From Ostrinia nubilalis (lineage: Eukaryota > Arthropoda > Insecta > Lepidoptera > Crambidae), in NCBI RefSeq assembly GCF_963855985.1, contig NC_087112.1:436501-500500 (forward strand): a DNA stretch of 64,000 bases. The letters run 5' to 3'. The position numbers were made by a program, and so were the translations under genes. The notes under the pieces are model-generated. The model ran no database searches, was not told where the DNA came from, and saw only the letters and a program-made list of their open reading frames with translations. Shown here one piece after another: positions 1 through 11,310 of the stretch (position 1 is its first letter; every line of letters begins with the position of its first letter).

Positions 1-119
1 AACACAGCGGTCACTATGTAAATAAGTGATCAACGGTTGATCCATTACATCTTCCTCAAACGCTATCGCCGTCAGCATGGACCCGGCTTGTCGGTACGTT
101 CCCTGTAATTTTAGTATCA

Positions 120-137
120 TCATCATCATCATCATCA
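120..137. repeat. (ATC)n microsatellite
   Basis: About six ATC units. No RTE sequence is recognisable beside it. Confidence 0.8.
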
Positions 138-139
138 GG

Positions 140-498
140 TCATTTAAGTCTCCCTTGAAAGAAGACGACCTACTATGATAATTATAGCCACAGACCAGAC
201 ATTTTACATGGCCAGACTGATTGTGGAGGCCTGAATGTTCGCATTTTTCTCCCTAAGACACCTTTTACGATATCCGCGGAAAGATGTGTGGGTGTACCTA
301 TTATTTTACTTTGTCAAAATCATACACACAGTAATCTAGTGCAGAATCCTTTAGGCATGGTAATCTCTCAACTATCTATCGAGATTTCCATAATAGGCTT
401 ATTATGGCACTTCCAAATTGTGGCTTAGCTAATGCCAGCGTGGGCCTTCACGAGATAAACTGGGATCTTTGAAATTTACGAGATCTAAAATATAAAGG
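140..498. other. no gene seen
   Basis: AT-rich sequence without a convincing ORF or recognised repeat. Confidence 0.5.
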
Positions 499-680
499 AC
501 CGGAAAACGCAGCGTGGAACGTCCACCCACAAGATGGACCGACGACCTGATAAAGGTAGCAGGAAGGCGCTGGATGCAGGCCGCTAGTCCGCTCCCAACT
601 GTGCAATGTGGAAGTCACTGGGGGAGGCCTATGTTCAGCAGTGGACGTCCTATGGCTGAAATGATGATGATGACGACGAA
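499..680 (+). mobile_element. RTE LINE 3' fragment with (GAT)n tail
   Basis: 'ggaccgacgacctgataaag', 'cgctggatgcaggccgct' and 'ggcctatgttcagcagtg' correspond to the RTE C-terminus (RWTDDL.KVA...WMQAA and AYVQQW). A GAT tail follows. Confidence 0.88.
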
Positions 681-1188
681 ATATAAATAGCAATACACCG
701 TTAATTTAAATGTAGATATCGAACAACTTTTCGCCCCGAAAAACGAACTGAGGAATTTTCATCCACTCGCACGAATCGGAGGCATTAATTAATTGTAGTA
801 ATTGCTTAAATGGCGCCTCCTCTTTAACAAAGAGAATTGATTTTACGATAAATTAAACTACAATCGAAGTTATTTATCTTTTTCAACATCAACCAGTTTG
901 CGTAGACCTCCAACAATTTAGGTGCCATAGAAATGTGTTTGGAGGAATAGAAAAACAATGGAATTTCGATGTCTAATGACACTGGATGCGGATGGTTGAC
1001 GTTTCCCCTAACAAGTTGAGTGATGGAGTCAGACATCGACTGTGCTGTGAAGGATTGCGTCTGATTGGACAATCAATTTGTTTTACAAGTAATTAAGTAA
1101 TGTGCCTTTTGCTGTAACAAGGCCTATTATTTTCTTCGGAACTACCAATCAGTATTTTTGTCTTTATTTTTCTTTGACCTTTTATTAA
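681..1188. other. no gene seen
   Basis: A minus-strand open frame of 82 residues (824-1072) is not recognised and has no supporting context. Confidence 0.5.
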
Positions 1189-1250
1189 GGTCATAGCAGA
1201 CTTATTAACTCGGAAATGGATTTACACTGTATCGCCTTTCGCGAAAGTTT
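1189..1250 (+). mobile_element. fragment of the 'aggtcatagcacactt' MITE family
   Basis: 'aaggtcatagcagacttatt' and 'tgtatcgcctttcgcg' match the left arm of the copies at 10917, 29460 and 59202. Confidence 0.7.
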
Positions 1251-1494
1251 ACTATTGTTTTATGGCTTGTACTTAACTATGTGTTTCAATTGTTGGACTC
1301 TCTGAACTTACTCTAATTCCGAGAACGTGGGTGGTTTGCTTCTCCGTTGGGACACATACTCGTAACATGACTAATCACTGTTAGTTGTTAGTGAATAGTT
1401 TTCTTAGGATCAACCTGATTGCACACAGAAATAAACAATACCGTTCTAACTTCCCAACAATGTTAGTAGCATTGTTGTGTTTCGGAAGTTGGAG

Positions 1495-1661
1495 GAGAGT
1501 AAATACAAATGAGTAGGTCATCTTCATAGAAACGCAACTCCCCGCTAATCCACGCTAAATTTTGACAGTGTGTGCGTGCGCGCCGCATACGTATTGGCGC
1601 GCTCACATACAAACCGCGCTCGGTGCGTTTGAAGATGACCTACTCATTTGTATTTACTCTG
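1495..1661. mobile_element. palindromic MITE with 31-bp inverted arms
   Basis: 1496-1526 is the exact reverse complement of 1630-1660 (core 'aaatgagtaggtcatcttca'). The centre is rich in CG and GTGTGCG. A 7-bp direct repeat 'gttggag' flanks it (1488-1494 and 1662-1668), consistent with a target-site duplication. Confidence 0.88.
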
Positions 1662-1721
1662 GTTGGAGCTAAGATAGGAGGTGTGGTGCGCTAGATGGCG
1701 ACACAGTAGCTTCTTCTAACA

Positions 1722-1905
1722 GTCAGTCCTATCGCATCGGCACAGTACCGATCACTGACGTATGTAAACGAAACAGTGCTCGACTCTGAGACGAGCTAAA
1801 TTACACCATATTGTTGACGATATTGAGTACCCAATTTTTTTAAACACCTTCGCGAAAAATACTTTTTGAACATAGTACATAATTCTGTGGTAATAGAACA
1901 GGAAT
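1722..1905 (+). repeat. interspersed repeat, copy 1 (pair with 55478)
   Basis: 'cagtaccgatcactgacgt', 'gctaaattacaccat' and 'aaacaccttcgcga' recur in the same order at 55478-55662 with moderate divergence. Family unknown. Confidence 0.75.
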
Positions 1906-1923
1906 CTATACTCTATACTGATA

Positions 1924-2141
1924 TTATAAATGCGAAAGTAACTCTGTCTGTCTGTCTGTCTCGTTTTCACGCCTAAACCACTGAATTTATTTTGATGAAA
2001 TTTGGCATAGGGATATTTTTAGTCCCGGGAAAGGACATAGGATAGTTTTTAACCCGGTTTTTGAGACAGGGACGCGCGCGATAAAGTTTTTCTGTGACAG
2101 ACAAAATTCTACGCGGGCGAAGCCGCGGGCGGAAAGCTCGT
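1924..2141 (-). repeat. lepidopteran interspersed repeat ('gcgggcggaaagct' type)
   Basis: On the minus strand it runs from 'agctttccgcccgcggcttc' through 'cctatgtcctttcccggga' to 'agagttactttcgcattta'. Other copies are at 13711-13929 (minus) and 63024-63256 (plus). The constant ends suggest retroposon 3' ends. Confidence 0.8.
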
Positions 2142-2149
2142 AAGGAAAT

Positions 2150-3129
2150 AAGGGCTTTACATCCACAGGTTCCCTTCAAAATATTACCCTGTCAATGGGG
2201 CTCTACGTTTGATTAAATATGGGTTTCATAAACCCACATCCACTGTACCTAATTATACTCCAACAAACCAATCTGGCCCACCGTTTGATTTACCGACCAT
2301 TACCGACTCAGTGCTTATACACGGACAAAACTACCCTCACCACCTGCACAGGCGACTCTCAACCTTGTGTCCAGGGTGTAAGGATGTTAGGGTTGTGTTG
2401 GGGACAGTATATTGAAATGGAGAGGTTTAGCAAGAGGTTCTGGTTGATTTAAGGAGTTACGGACTGCGTGGGTTGGTATGTTTTTGGGATCTACTTATTG
2501 TATTAATGTAAGTTATGAACTTAGGATCAATTAAAACAGGTTGACTTTATTAAGAAACTCCTTAATAAAAGGACGGTAGCCTCATCATAAGAACAAAATG
2601 TAGTAGCATAGGTTTATCTACCACTTTTAAAGAGAGAGAGTGATAGTTTTGCTAAAGGAACTATCTGCTGAACCACAAGGTATTTATAACACTGACTATG
2701 ATATTATGTGTACGCGTTTTCTAGAGAAGCATCATTTTTGAGAATCTAAGTTCTGCCCGTGGGTTAATCTACGTGTATTTCGCTCTATCATCCAACGAAA
2801 CTTATACAGACTTAAAAAAGTTTTTGTTAAGTAGTTTCATTAAAGAATAATTTAATTAGAATCCGTTCTCTCACGCTTTCCTGTTGCACCATAACGTAAT
2901 TCTAATAATAGCATCTCTAATGAGCGCTCTTTGAAGGAAACAAATAAAAAGTCACCTCCTTTACGACATTGTCTTTTCCTCGCTTTGATTTTATTTATTT
3001 CATCACAAACCGGGTCGCGGTACAAAGAATGGTTATTTTGCTCATTAGAAATGTATTTTTCTAAGGGGCACTCTGTTTTATGGTTTTAAAACTTGTTCAC
3101 TTTGAAATATCTCTATCTCAGAAAATAGA
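2150..3129. other. no gene seen
   Basis: Two overlapping plus-strand open frames near 2209-2452 show no recognisable domain. The rest is AT-rich. Confidence 0.5.
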
Positions 3130-4873
3130 TATATGGGTCATTGTCAAATTTTGCGCAGGTAAATGTAACTTAAAATCATATTTTTTTCAAAATAAATATA
3201 TGCTTAGATATTACTTTTTTCTATGTCCTTGTCCGTTAAAACAACTGTATTATTATCTATTACAGTTTGCCGCGATGTTTAACCAATAATTTAAGATTTA
3301 TTCCAGATTTAATGGATCAGGGTGAAAAAAAATACAACTTTGTTACCATTACGTTTTACCTTTTATTATGAAATTAAACAAGTCAGTCGCAAATATTTTG
3401 GGACTAATATTAAACAGCATTATATCTTTTACATATATTTAGAATCATAACAGTCTTTTTTTAAGTTTAACAATCATCAATCTAAACTCTTAAACAACTC
3501 TGTTACTTCTTGAATATTAAAATACCTTAAATTCTACTTAATTCCTCCAAATATCTATTTATCAGCAGCTAACTGGAACATAATACTGTAAAAATATGTA
3601 ATAAATTAACGCATCGCGATATTTGCTATATTATATTGACTAGCTTTTCTTTAAAATCTTACTATGTTCTTTAATCTTTGGGACAGAAAAGTAACAGAGT
3701 TGTAACACAGTAACATAGTTGTTATTTTTATTGAATATTATGTAATAATTTGCACTTATTGAGCTTGAGATCCAAATCACTTCATCAAAACATTAACTTA
3801 TGACTGTAATTTATCAATCAAGAGCTTACTTTCTTATAGATTCCTTATCTTTATAGTAATAAAAATTAGATTTTCTTGGAAGAGTAGCTGAAAATTTGAA
3901 ATAACTTATTTCTCAAGTTTAACTAAGGGATTATCAAATTGGTAATATACTCTTTTACCTTTGCAGACTTTTTTAGGTTTTGGAACAACGGCAAGCAAAT
4001 TATCAAAAGCCTCATAGGATAAATCACTTAATTAATTTGAATTTTGTTGCATTATCGTCGATTGCCTTAAAAACATTATTTTAACGTCTTTTTCTTGATT
4101 ATTTCTACGGCGTTCTCGGGTATCGTCGCTGCTTCTCAGCAGGCGTTAGAGGCATTTTAATAACGTAAATATCCTGTAACAATGAGTTTTTGGGGTTATT
4201 AATATTATTTATTATTTCGATTTATTTGTATAAAACAAAGTTACCCATTGCTTGAACTTTTTAAATTGCAACTGATTAAAAAAAAGTAATTTAAACATAA
4301 TATTTCAGCAAAATTAAAGAATAATATAATGGCATAAGCAACTCTGTTACTTTCTAAACAACTCTGTTACCACACGCTAGTAACAGAGTTGCAGCAACAG
4401 AGTGGTAAATTTTACATTCCATCATACACCAGTCAAAAAATAAAGCGTGTAGCAAAATATTTCGTTCACATTTAACACATTTACCCCTTAGACAATATAC
4501 TGAACGTAAACTAATGAAAAAACATTCATTTACTTACGTGAATAGGTAGGTAACAAAGTGGATGCGCAATAAAAACACGCAGCACGTTCAACACCTTGCG
4601 GTCGACTGCCGAGCGACTTACCCCTCCTCCCGATCTAACGAACTCCCACGATGAATGCAGACATCCCACCCAAGATTAAACAATATCCAAAATACCGCCA
4701 TTTCCATTTTGAGTCGTGAATTAGTTAGTAACATAGTGGTCCAGGTGGTTCCAGATAGTACGTGGGACAAAGTTTAGAAAATTATTTAAAAAGTACATTT
4801 TATACTGACTGATTTTAAAACATATTTTATTGAATATTTATAATACTCTGTTTACGATGATAATTTATTTTAA

Positions 4874-6263
4874 CCTTTAACTGGTGACCTGAAGTCAACA
4901 GTGCGTATTTGGTGAGGTAACGTCTAAGAGACGTCAAAGAAAAACTAATGTACAAAAAAATTGGCTAACGTAAATTAAGTTTGAGGCCAAGCATTTAGTA
5001 AAATATATAGTTATACAAATAATATAAAAAGATGGTTTAAAAAACCAACAGTTTTTGGTACAAAATCAGTCTTTATTTGAGCAAAGTACTTTTCATCAAA
5101 AAAAAAAGTTAGAATCCTAAAATGGGCATTCTAGCCCTCAGAAATGCACTTTGGGACCTTCTTATCATTATTTTTAGATTGTTTAGATATTAATCAACAA
5201 AACTCAGCTACTAAAGCTATCCTAAGATAAGAAATTAAAAAAACTACAATCATCAAAAATCACTTACTAGAAATGATCACGTCTACAGACATCACAATTT
5301 TGCTTGCAGCAATTTAGGCACATAGGTTTATCACAATAGGTTCAAGTGAACCTAGTACGTTTTTTTACATGGCTAGGATAAATGTCACGTGTTCTTTTAA
5401 CCCCAGGATGGTTTTGGGACGACGCAGAAGTCGGTCTAGGTGGTAATTCATCAACACCAACTAAACGCAGCTCTCGGGGTAGGGTAGTAATTATAAGCCC
5501 GGAGTTTCAATTGAGGTATAACTAAAGAGCTATCCAATGATAATAAGAAGCTGCCCCTAGATACCTTGTTAGTATTGTCGCAATCATTGTATAAGACGTC
5601 AGAATTTATTTCTGAAAAATATCGACTAAGCTAAGCTATAGAATATGGTCATACATAGGCCAATAAGGATGTTGAATAGTTGAAACACTTTGTTCCACCT
5701 CATCCATCAACCCCTCCTATTTCGTTAGGACACTGTTATTCAATGGTGGAGGTGTTGGTTTCGTCTCCAGATTGCTCAGATTTGGTAACATGCTGACTTT
5801 CTAAAACGAAGTCAGGATCACCTATATCGTCGTCAAAATTACTGCACTCGTCGTCACTCTCTGTTAGAAGCTCCTATATTATACCTCGCTGACTAAGAAC
5901 CCTTCTTCTTTTGGCAGACCTCGTTTGTTCATCGTGAGACATTCTATAAAAAATAATACAATACATCACCACCGCTGTGACGTTCCTCAAACACTATGAA
6001 GTTGTGTAAACTAACTGTGAGGTGACGAACAACAGACGCATAGGTAGAATACACATTAGCACTGACCTGACGTCTGTGAGACGGCGAAAGCTCCACACAG
6101 GCAACACAGGAGACCCTGAGCTCTTGCGCCCCCTACTGAGCGAAAGTGTATGGCAAACGCGGAAGGTACCAAAACGCACGGGGAGAAGCGACAAAAAGGC
6201 GGAGAGATAAATAAAAAAAACGAAATGCGGTGTCTGAGAGACGGGCAGGTCACCAGTTAAAGG
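4874..6263 (-). mobile_element. internally deleted piggyBac-like transposon
   Basis: TTAA at 4870-4873 and 6264-6267 is the target duplication. The termini are perfect inverted repeats 'cctttaactggtgacctg'; further in, 'ctaagagacg' and its inverse form a second inner pair. The 1390-bp length is too short for a full transposase. N- and C-terminal transposase remnants lie on the minus strand with the catalytic core missing. Confidence 0.92.
5267..5942 (-). pseudogene. piggyBac transposase remnants: N-terminus joined to Cys-rich C-terminus
   Basis: Reading the minus strand from 5942, an ATG begins 'MSHDEQTRSAKRRRVLSQRG', then one internal stop, then an acidic segment 'ESDDECSNFDDDIGDPDFVL' typical of piggyBac N-termini, with a stop at 5736-5738. 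From about 5503 to 5267 a second piece reads 'HPGVKRTRDIYPSHVKKRTR', one stop, then 'YCDKPMCLNCCKQNCDVCRR' and a final stop. The Cys pattern matches the piggyBac C-terminal zinc-binding domain. The whole DDD catalytic domain is absent, so no active enzyme can be made. A trans-acting transposase could still move the element through its intact ends. Confidence 0.88.
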
Positions 6264-6935
6264 TTAAGAAGGTTACTATAGTAGAAAATGCAATTATTTG
6301 ATGTTTATTGTAACGGAATGCTACATGGGACAGGTACAATTTGTAAGGAAAACCTTTCTGTTACCAATAATGACCACTCTGTTACTTTAAAAAAAATTAA
6401 AAATATTGAATCTTGAGTCGTTATTCCAATAATGGATGTTCGCTAATGCGATGTATTTTGTATTTAATACATAATTCGTAAAGGATTTTGACATTATCAC
6501 TAACAAAAAAATAAAAAATGTTGAGGGACACGTTTACCTGCGCAAAATTTGACAATGACCCATATAGTTTATTTAATACTTGGAATACCTAATACCAATA
6601 TCTCGACGTGGGAAGCTGGGGCGGGCCGCTAATGTTAAAATAATCCCAGAATTATTCAAATAATTCACACAAGAAAAAAAACTGGTGCACACTTTAAAAT
6701 AACAAGAAAAGGAAAAATAATCACATGATCGTTTTAGCAGCACATGAGACAAGGAGTTATTTCTTGGAAATTGCAACTACACAATGCCAAATGCTTGAGC
6801 TTGATTTGTCTTTGTCCACACAGTTCCTAGTATCCACACAAAGGCTTTGAAACTACTGAATAGAATTAATGGTCCTTATTCAGTATCAACCGAATTATCA
6901 TAGCAATGCAGCGATATTTATTGACTGACTATGTT

Positions 6936-7053
6936 ACTTTTAGCATCGGCAATCGGTGATTTTGTTACTATACTTATTGATGTAGCATCGCGATTTTGCG
7001 ACTACATACGTTCGGACGTGGTACCAGAATCGCTGATCACCGATGCTAAAAGT
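6936..7053. mobile_element. small palindromic MITE
   Basis: 'acttttagcatcgg' (6936-6949) is inverted at 7040-7053. The inner arms remain similar ('aatcggtgat' and 'atcgctgatc'). Related sequence occurs near 49608-50020. Confidence 0.75.
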
Positions 7054-7059
7054 GGTTTG

Positions 7060-8002
7060 TAGTTCTCAGGTCTGTCATGAATTTTGCCAAAAACGGCTAA
7101 CATTGGCCAAATACAAATCAAGGTAAACTGTGAAATCTTTTGCAGTTACAGTAGGTGTATTTTGTAACAAGAATGTTGTCTACTGTTGACTGTGCGCGTA
7201 TTACGTCAAATTCTAGGTAATCTATATTGATCGTAGAGCGGAATCCGATACGTCACGTAGTCAAAGCTACAATTACATTGTAATACAAAGGTAGGGATCT
7301 ATGTTTACATTATATGCTCAGTGTTAGCGGAGCCATAAAGCTTCGTGTTGCTGTTGAAACGTTCTATCGTTGATAGCTACCTATTCTCGTCCTTACCGAG
7401 TAGTGCATATGATACTCATCCCGAACCTGCGGTAGCAATCCTGCTGCCACCCTTCCTGAACTTCACACCCCCTCACCCCGTAGGTCCAACGCCTTTCCCC
7501 AGTGGTCGCGCTCACTATCGAGGCTTCGGTCCCTGGCTCGAGCTAATCGGACCACATCCTACCCCCCTAGTTATAAGTATCCAAACTAACACTCGCTAAA
7601 CCTCGCACAGGGCGCCGCCCCTCTCGCGGATACGTAAACTAGTCTCGGGACGCGAACCGGGCGCGTCGCTATTCCTCTCATTGCCATTGGTTTATAATTG
7701 TAAAGTACTTGCTCGTAGTAATAATAAACTTAGAGTCAGTGAAGTTAGAATAAGGAACCATTGTGGAACTAGAAATACAAAGTGTCATTGTGTTATTGAT
7801 TGTGCGTTTCCTTGGTCAAATATCCCTGTAGGCATCCTAGATAGGTACACATCCCTCATCGCAGAAGGCGAACTGGGACTTAGTACGAAACAGCGGGGTG
7901 TCAGACTGAGCTAGCTAAGACGCCCCGTTGCAGAGTAAAGAGATACATATTTAGAATTTCTGGGATATGCAGCAGAGGCTGATGCAAGAATTTATACGTA
8001 AA
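7060..8002. other. GC-rich unexplained stretch, no gene assigned
   Basis: The part 7400-7680 is clearly more GC-rich than its surroundings. Open frames at 7345-7599 and 7681-7914 have no recognisable domain. It may be an old transposon or LTR piece; nothing decisive is seen. Confidence 0.4.
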
Positions 8003-8017
8003 GGGTTACTATGCCTT

Positions 8018-8641
8018 TTTTTTTTCGTCGGGAAATGCTTTGCGCATACCCACTGGTCTATGGGGACGGCCAGTGGGTTATGTGGGACTCTCCCCGCCTA
8101 CCCACTAAAGGCGGGGCCTACCCACTAAAACCCGACGGTTTCCACCAGAGCCCAAAGAAACGGAGCCGCGAGTTATTGTCCTGGTTGGACATTCGTCCGC
8201 AGCTCACGAGCGAGCCTCTCTGGCTTCGAGGGAACCCCCAATCCCCTCCTCCAGTTGTTATTATAGAGGTTTTCTCCTCGCGGCCCTGGTAAAACAGGAG
8301 CCCCGGCCCGCCGTAGCGGGTTACGGTCTGCTCTATGCCGCTGCTCGGTCAGCTCTGCTGATCAGAGAAGTACCGAGAGCGGCCCTCCAAAGAATGGGCC
8401 CGGGCAAACGCCCCGCCAGCCCCCACCTGTGGGGGTTTTTAAAGATGTCCCCTGCATCGTGGCCCGGGCAAATGCCTCGACGGCCCCCGGCCCACTCAAT
8501 TGTGGGTTACGGGTTGCCCGACAGGCCCGCCGAGTTGACGAGACCTGCCGCGCAGGTGAGAAGTTAGCCGCCCGCGTGAACAGACCACGTGGACGTTGCC
8601 CAGGGTGCACCACGAGGAGGTCCCTCACCATCGCACCCCAG
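8018..8641 (-). mobile_element. GC-rich retroposon (LINE 3' end?) with 15-bp target duplication
   Basis: 'gggttactatgcctt' occurs at 8003-8017 and 8642-8656. Immediately after the left copy comes a T tract, i.e. a poly(A) tail on the minus strand. The insertion is therefore a minus-strand retroposon of about 620 bp. It is strongly GC-rich, with repeated 'cgggcaaacgcc' / 'cgggcaaatgcc'. No reverse transcriptase motif is seen, so it may be a 3' UTR or a SINE. Confidence 0.8.
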
Positions 8642-8752
8642 GGGTTACTATGCCTTGCCCAAGGCGCCATCCATCTTCCCATAAATATCAAACGTGACCA
8701 CTAAGTCATTTTACCATAACAAAATGAAGGATACACCTCCCGATAGCACAAC

Positions 8753-8868
8753 GTAGCAGGAAGGCACTGGACGCAGGCCGCTACCAACCAGGCAACATGG
8801 AAAGCATTGTGGGAGGCCTATGTTCAGCAGTGGACGTCCTGTGGCTGAGATGATGATGATGATAATGA
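8753..8868 (+). mobile_element. RTE LINE 3' fragment with (GAT)n tail
   Basis: 'gcactggacgcaggccgcta' and 'ggcctatgttcagcagtg' are followed by a GAT repeat, as at the end of the RTE C-terminal coding region. Confidence 0.87.
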
Positions 8869-8960
8869 CACACTTCCCACGCTGGCCAAAAGAGCTGGTG
8901 GTCGCATTCTCTCTTACGATATTCACGGAAAGAGTGAAGGTAGTCCTTTTACTCTACCGC

Positions 8961-9230
8961 AGTGCTTTTCAACTTGCCTCTATAGGGGGGTCGCGAAGCC
9001 TTATTAATAGGGGGATTGCGAGAGGTCGTAAAAACTACCACAGTAAAAAAAATTGTTTATAAAGACAGATTTATCCGAAATCTAATTATGCAAATGCATT
9101 AAAATGTTGTATGGATCGAAATATTCGGCCCCTACAGACATCTTTATAATATCATAAAATGCATGAAAAAAAGCGATTGTTCGGGGGGTCGCCAAATCTT
9201 TTTTCATACTAAGGGGGGGTCGTGTCTCGT
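8961..9230. repeat. possible hAT-type remnant
   Basis: 'cagtgcttttcaactt' resembles hAT terminal repeats, and 'agggggg.tcgcgaag' and 'cggggggtcgccaaatctt' are similar to each other. No opposite terminus was found. Confidence 0.3.
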
Positions 9231-9239
9231 GCGCTCTAC

Positions 9240-9937
9240 CGGAACCACACGGCTATCTGACACACCTACAATCCTCGACCCACGTATTTCTCCATACTCT
9301 TATAAATTATTTACATTACCTGTATGTATTCGAAACACGCGTAAGTGAGTCAAAGCCGCAAGTTCTGGAGTTGGAGTGGCGAAATTATAAGAGATACCTC
9401 ACAGCGGTTCCTGCCAATAAAAACTTTGCCTCAATTGCTGAGTGTCCTCGTATAGATCCTGTTTTTAGTGATGTGCAGATTATTGTCGATGAAATTATTA
9501 TTATTAAGTTTTTCTTGTGGTGGTCAAGTAAATAAAATAAATAAATAAAATGGTACAAAGCTACTACATAGAGCTTATCGATGTATTATTTAACAAAAGT
9601 CTTAAGTACCTATAAAATAATATTCAAGACATTACTTATTATTACTTTAACTTTTGATGTGAATTCAAAAACTTCCCAAAAAAAAACTCTAGCTCACTAT
9701 TAAAAATAATTTAATGAAACACAAGTCTCAGTCAATATTTATTTATTCTTGCGGTTTATTTTAATTGTGTTTCATAACTGATAAGTTGTTTTCCTCCCAC
9801 GATCGAAACGAAGAAGTAAACAGTCCTTCTCAGTATTGTGTTGATTGATTATTCTTAGTCATTTTATTATACTTTTCGATAAGCACCTAAAATTAACCTT
9901 TTTAAGAAAAGTCTCATGCTACTTAGATTTTTATTTC
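9240..9937. other. no gene seen
   Basis: AT-rich sequence with short 'aaat' runs near 9530; no convincing ORF. Confidence 0.5.
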
Positions 9938-10025
9938 AATCATCATATTCATCATCGTTTCAGCTGAGTCCACTGCTGAACATAGACCTCCCTCAATGAC
10001 TTTCACATCACACGGTTGGTAGCGG
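9938..10025 (-). mobile_element. RTE LINE 3' fragment
   Basis: The inverse of the RTE end: 'catcatcgtttcagctgag', 'ccactgctgaacatagacct', then 'ggttggtagcgg'. The (GAT)n tail is degenerate. Confidence 0.8.
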
Positions 10026-10916
10026 ATTATTTAAATAATTTTGTAGTATTATAAAGAGTTGTGTTTTCTGAATTAATTAATATAAAAGTAAAATAAATAA
10101 AAATATGCTTTCTCAAAATATCGATATGTTTAGACAGCTCTAGTTTTGAAGTTGACACACTTATGTCTCCAGTGGCTGATTTCTTTCAAGGGTTTGACAA
10201 GTTGTTTGTTATTTGACGACCACTTCGAGTTCAAACGTTTGTCAAACGGAATACTTGTTTCCCCACTTTTGTTATAGTCGCTAATTTCGGGGAATTACGC
10301 TTTTCGGGGACAAGCCTCTTTATACGTAGTTGGAGTATAGAATAAACAATTAATATAAGATTTAAACCCAAAATAGGAAAAACTTACTTGAAAGCCCAAT
10401 AAATAAACTGGGTAAACCATAAAATGTGACTTAAAGAAAGCCAATGTTGGGCTCACGCTCATCAACTCACGATCAAAGCTCACCTCTGGGACCAATTGGA
10501 CCAATTTTTGCGGTTATAAACCAAATAATGATCTCACGTGTCCTCTTAACTGGTGGATAGCGATTAATCCCATTTTAACAGTTTTATAACCATAAAAATT
10601 GGCTAAAGCGTAACTACCTGTCGCTTTAAGAAGAGACACTGGATCCTTCTAAAGACATATTTTTGGGTTAAAAACCTTAAATGAAGTTTAGAACTAGGCT
10701 TTCAAATGGTACCAATATTGGTGGGAAGTGGGGATGCATATGTTTGAAACTGCTCGTCGCAGGGTGCGATTTATTTGACGCCGAGTGTATTACCATCTCT
10801 ACTGTAAGAGACACGTTTTAGCCTTTGAGAAGTGTATTCGCTTATTTGTCATTACGACATAGCCTTTTACGACATAGTGGGACTGCACCTATTGTACTTT
10901 GCCGGAATCACACATT
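10026..10916. other. no gene seen
   Basis: AT-rich sequence; a 69-residue minus-strand frame at 10295-10504 is not recognised. Confidence 0.5.
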
Positions 10917-11310
10917 AAAGGTCATAGCACACTTATCAACCCGGAAAGGGATCAACACCGTATCGCCTTTCACCGCGAGGTGAAGCCTTAACATTACGGT
11001 GCGGATAAGTGTGCGTTGCAGTACAGAGTTTTATACAAAGAACTAGCTGCCCGCGACTTCGTATGCGTGGACCCCGTTTTACCCCCTTAGGGGTGGAGTT
11101 TTGTAAAATCCTTTCTTAGCGCATGCCTGCGTCATAACATTTACCTGCATGCCAAATTTCAGCCCGATCCGTCCAGTGGTTTGGGCTGTGCGTTGATAGA
11201 TCACTATGTCAGTCAGTCAGTCACCTTTGAGTTTGTATTTAGATGACTGCACCGACTTGATACGGCTACGATCCGTTTCCGGGTTGATCGGTGTGCTTCG
11301 TCCTTAATAA
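10917..11310. mobile_element. MITE ('aggtcatagcacacttatca' family) split by another repeat
   Basis: The left part 10917-11042 carries 'cttatcaacccggaaaggga' and 'ggtgcggataagtgtgcgtt'; the right part 11241-11310 carries 'ttgatacggctacgatccgt' and 'gggttgat.ggtgtgct'. Together they match the uninterrupted copy at 29460-29652. The repeat at 11043-11240 is nested between them. Confidence 0.8.
11043..11240 (+). repeat. interspersed repeat ('tagctgcccgcgacttcgta' type)
   Basis: It runs from 'tagctgcccgcgacttcgta' through 'gtttgggctgtgcgttgata' to 'gtcagtcagtcacctttgag'. Copies occur at 20698 (minus), 33383 (minus, partial), 37498 (minus, split), 39913, 45486 and 60449 (minus). The constant ends point to a retroposon 3' end. 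Confidence 0.85.

Larger units (their letters stand above)
3134..6562. mobile_element. 3.4-kb DNA transposon with long TIRs, host of a nested piggyBac
   Basis: The ends at 3130-3163 and 6533-6566 are perfect 34-bp inverted repeats including 'tgggtcattgtcaaattttg'. If the outer TATA is the target duplication, the element is 3134-6562. The body holds many copies of CAACTCTGTTAC / GTAACAGAGTTG and variants in both orientations (for example 3493, 3691, 4341, 4361, 4380, 4549, 4727, 6371). No transposase ORF of its own is visible. About 1.4 kb is the nested piggyBac-like element. Confidence 0.85.

Noticed and set aside
5994..6253. Overlapping ORFs upstream of the piggyBac transposase remnant
   Set aside because: They lie in the element's terminal region, have no domain and overlap on both strands.
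8362..8704. GC-rich ORFs on both strands
   Set aside because: They lie across the boundary of a retroposon insertion (target duplication at 8642-8656), so no single gene can span them.
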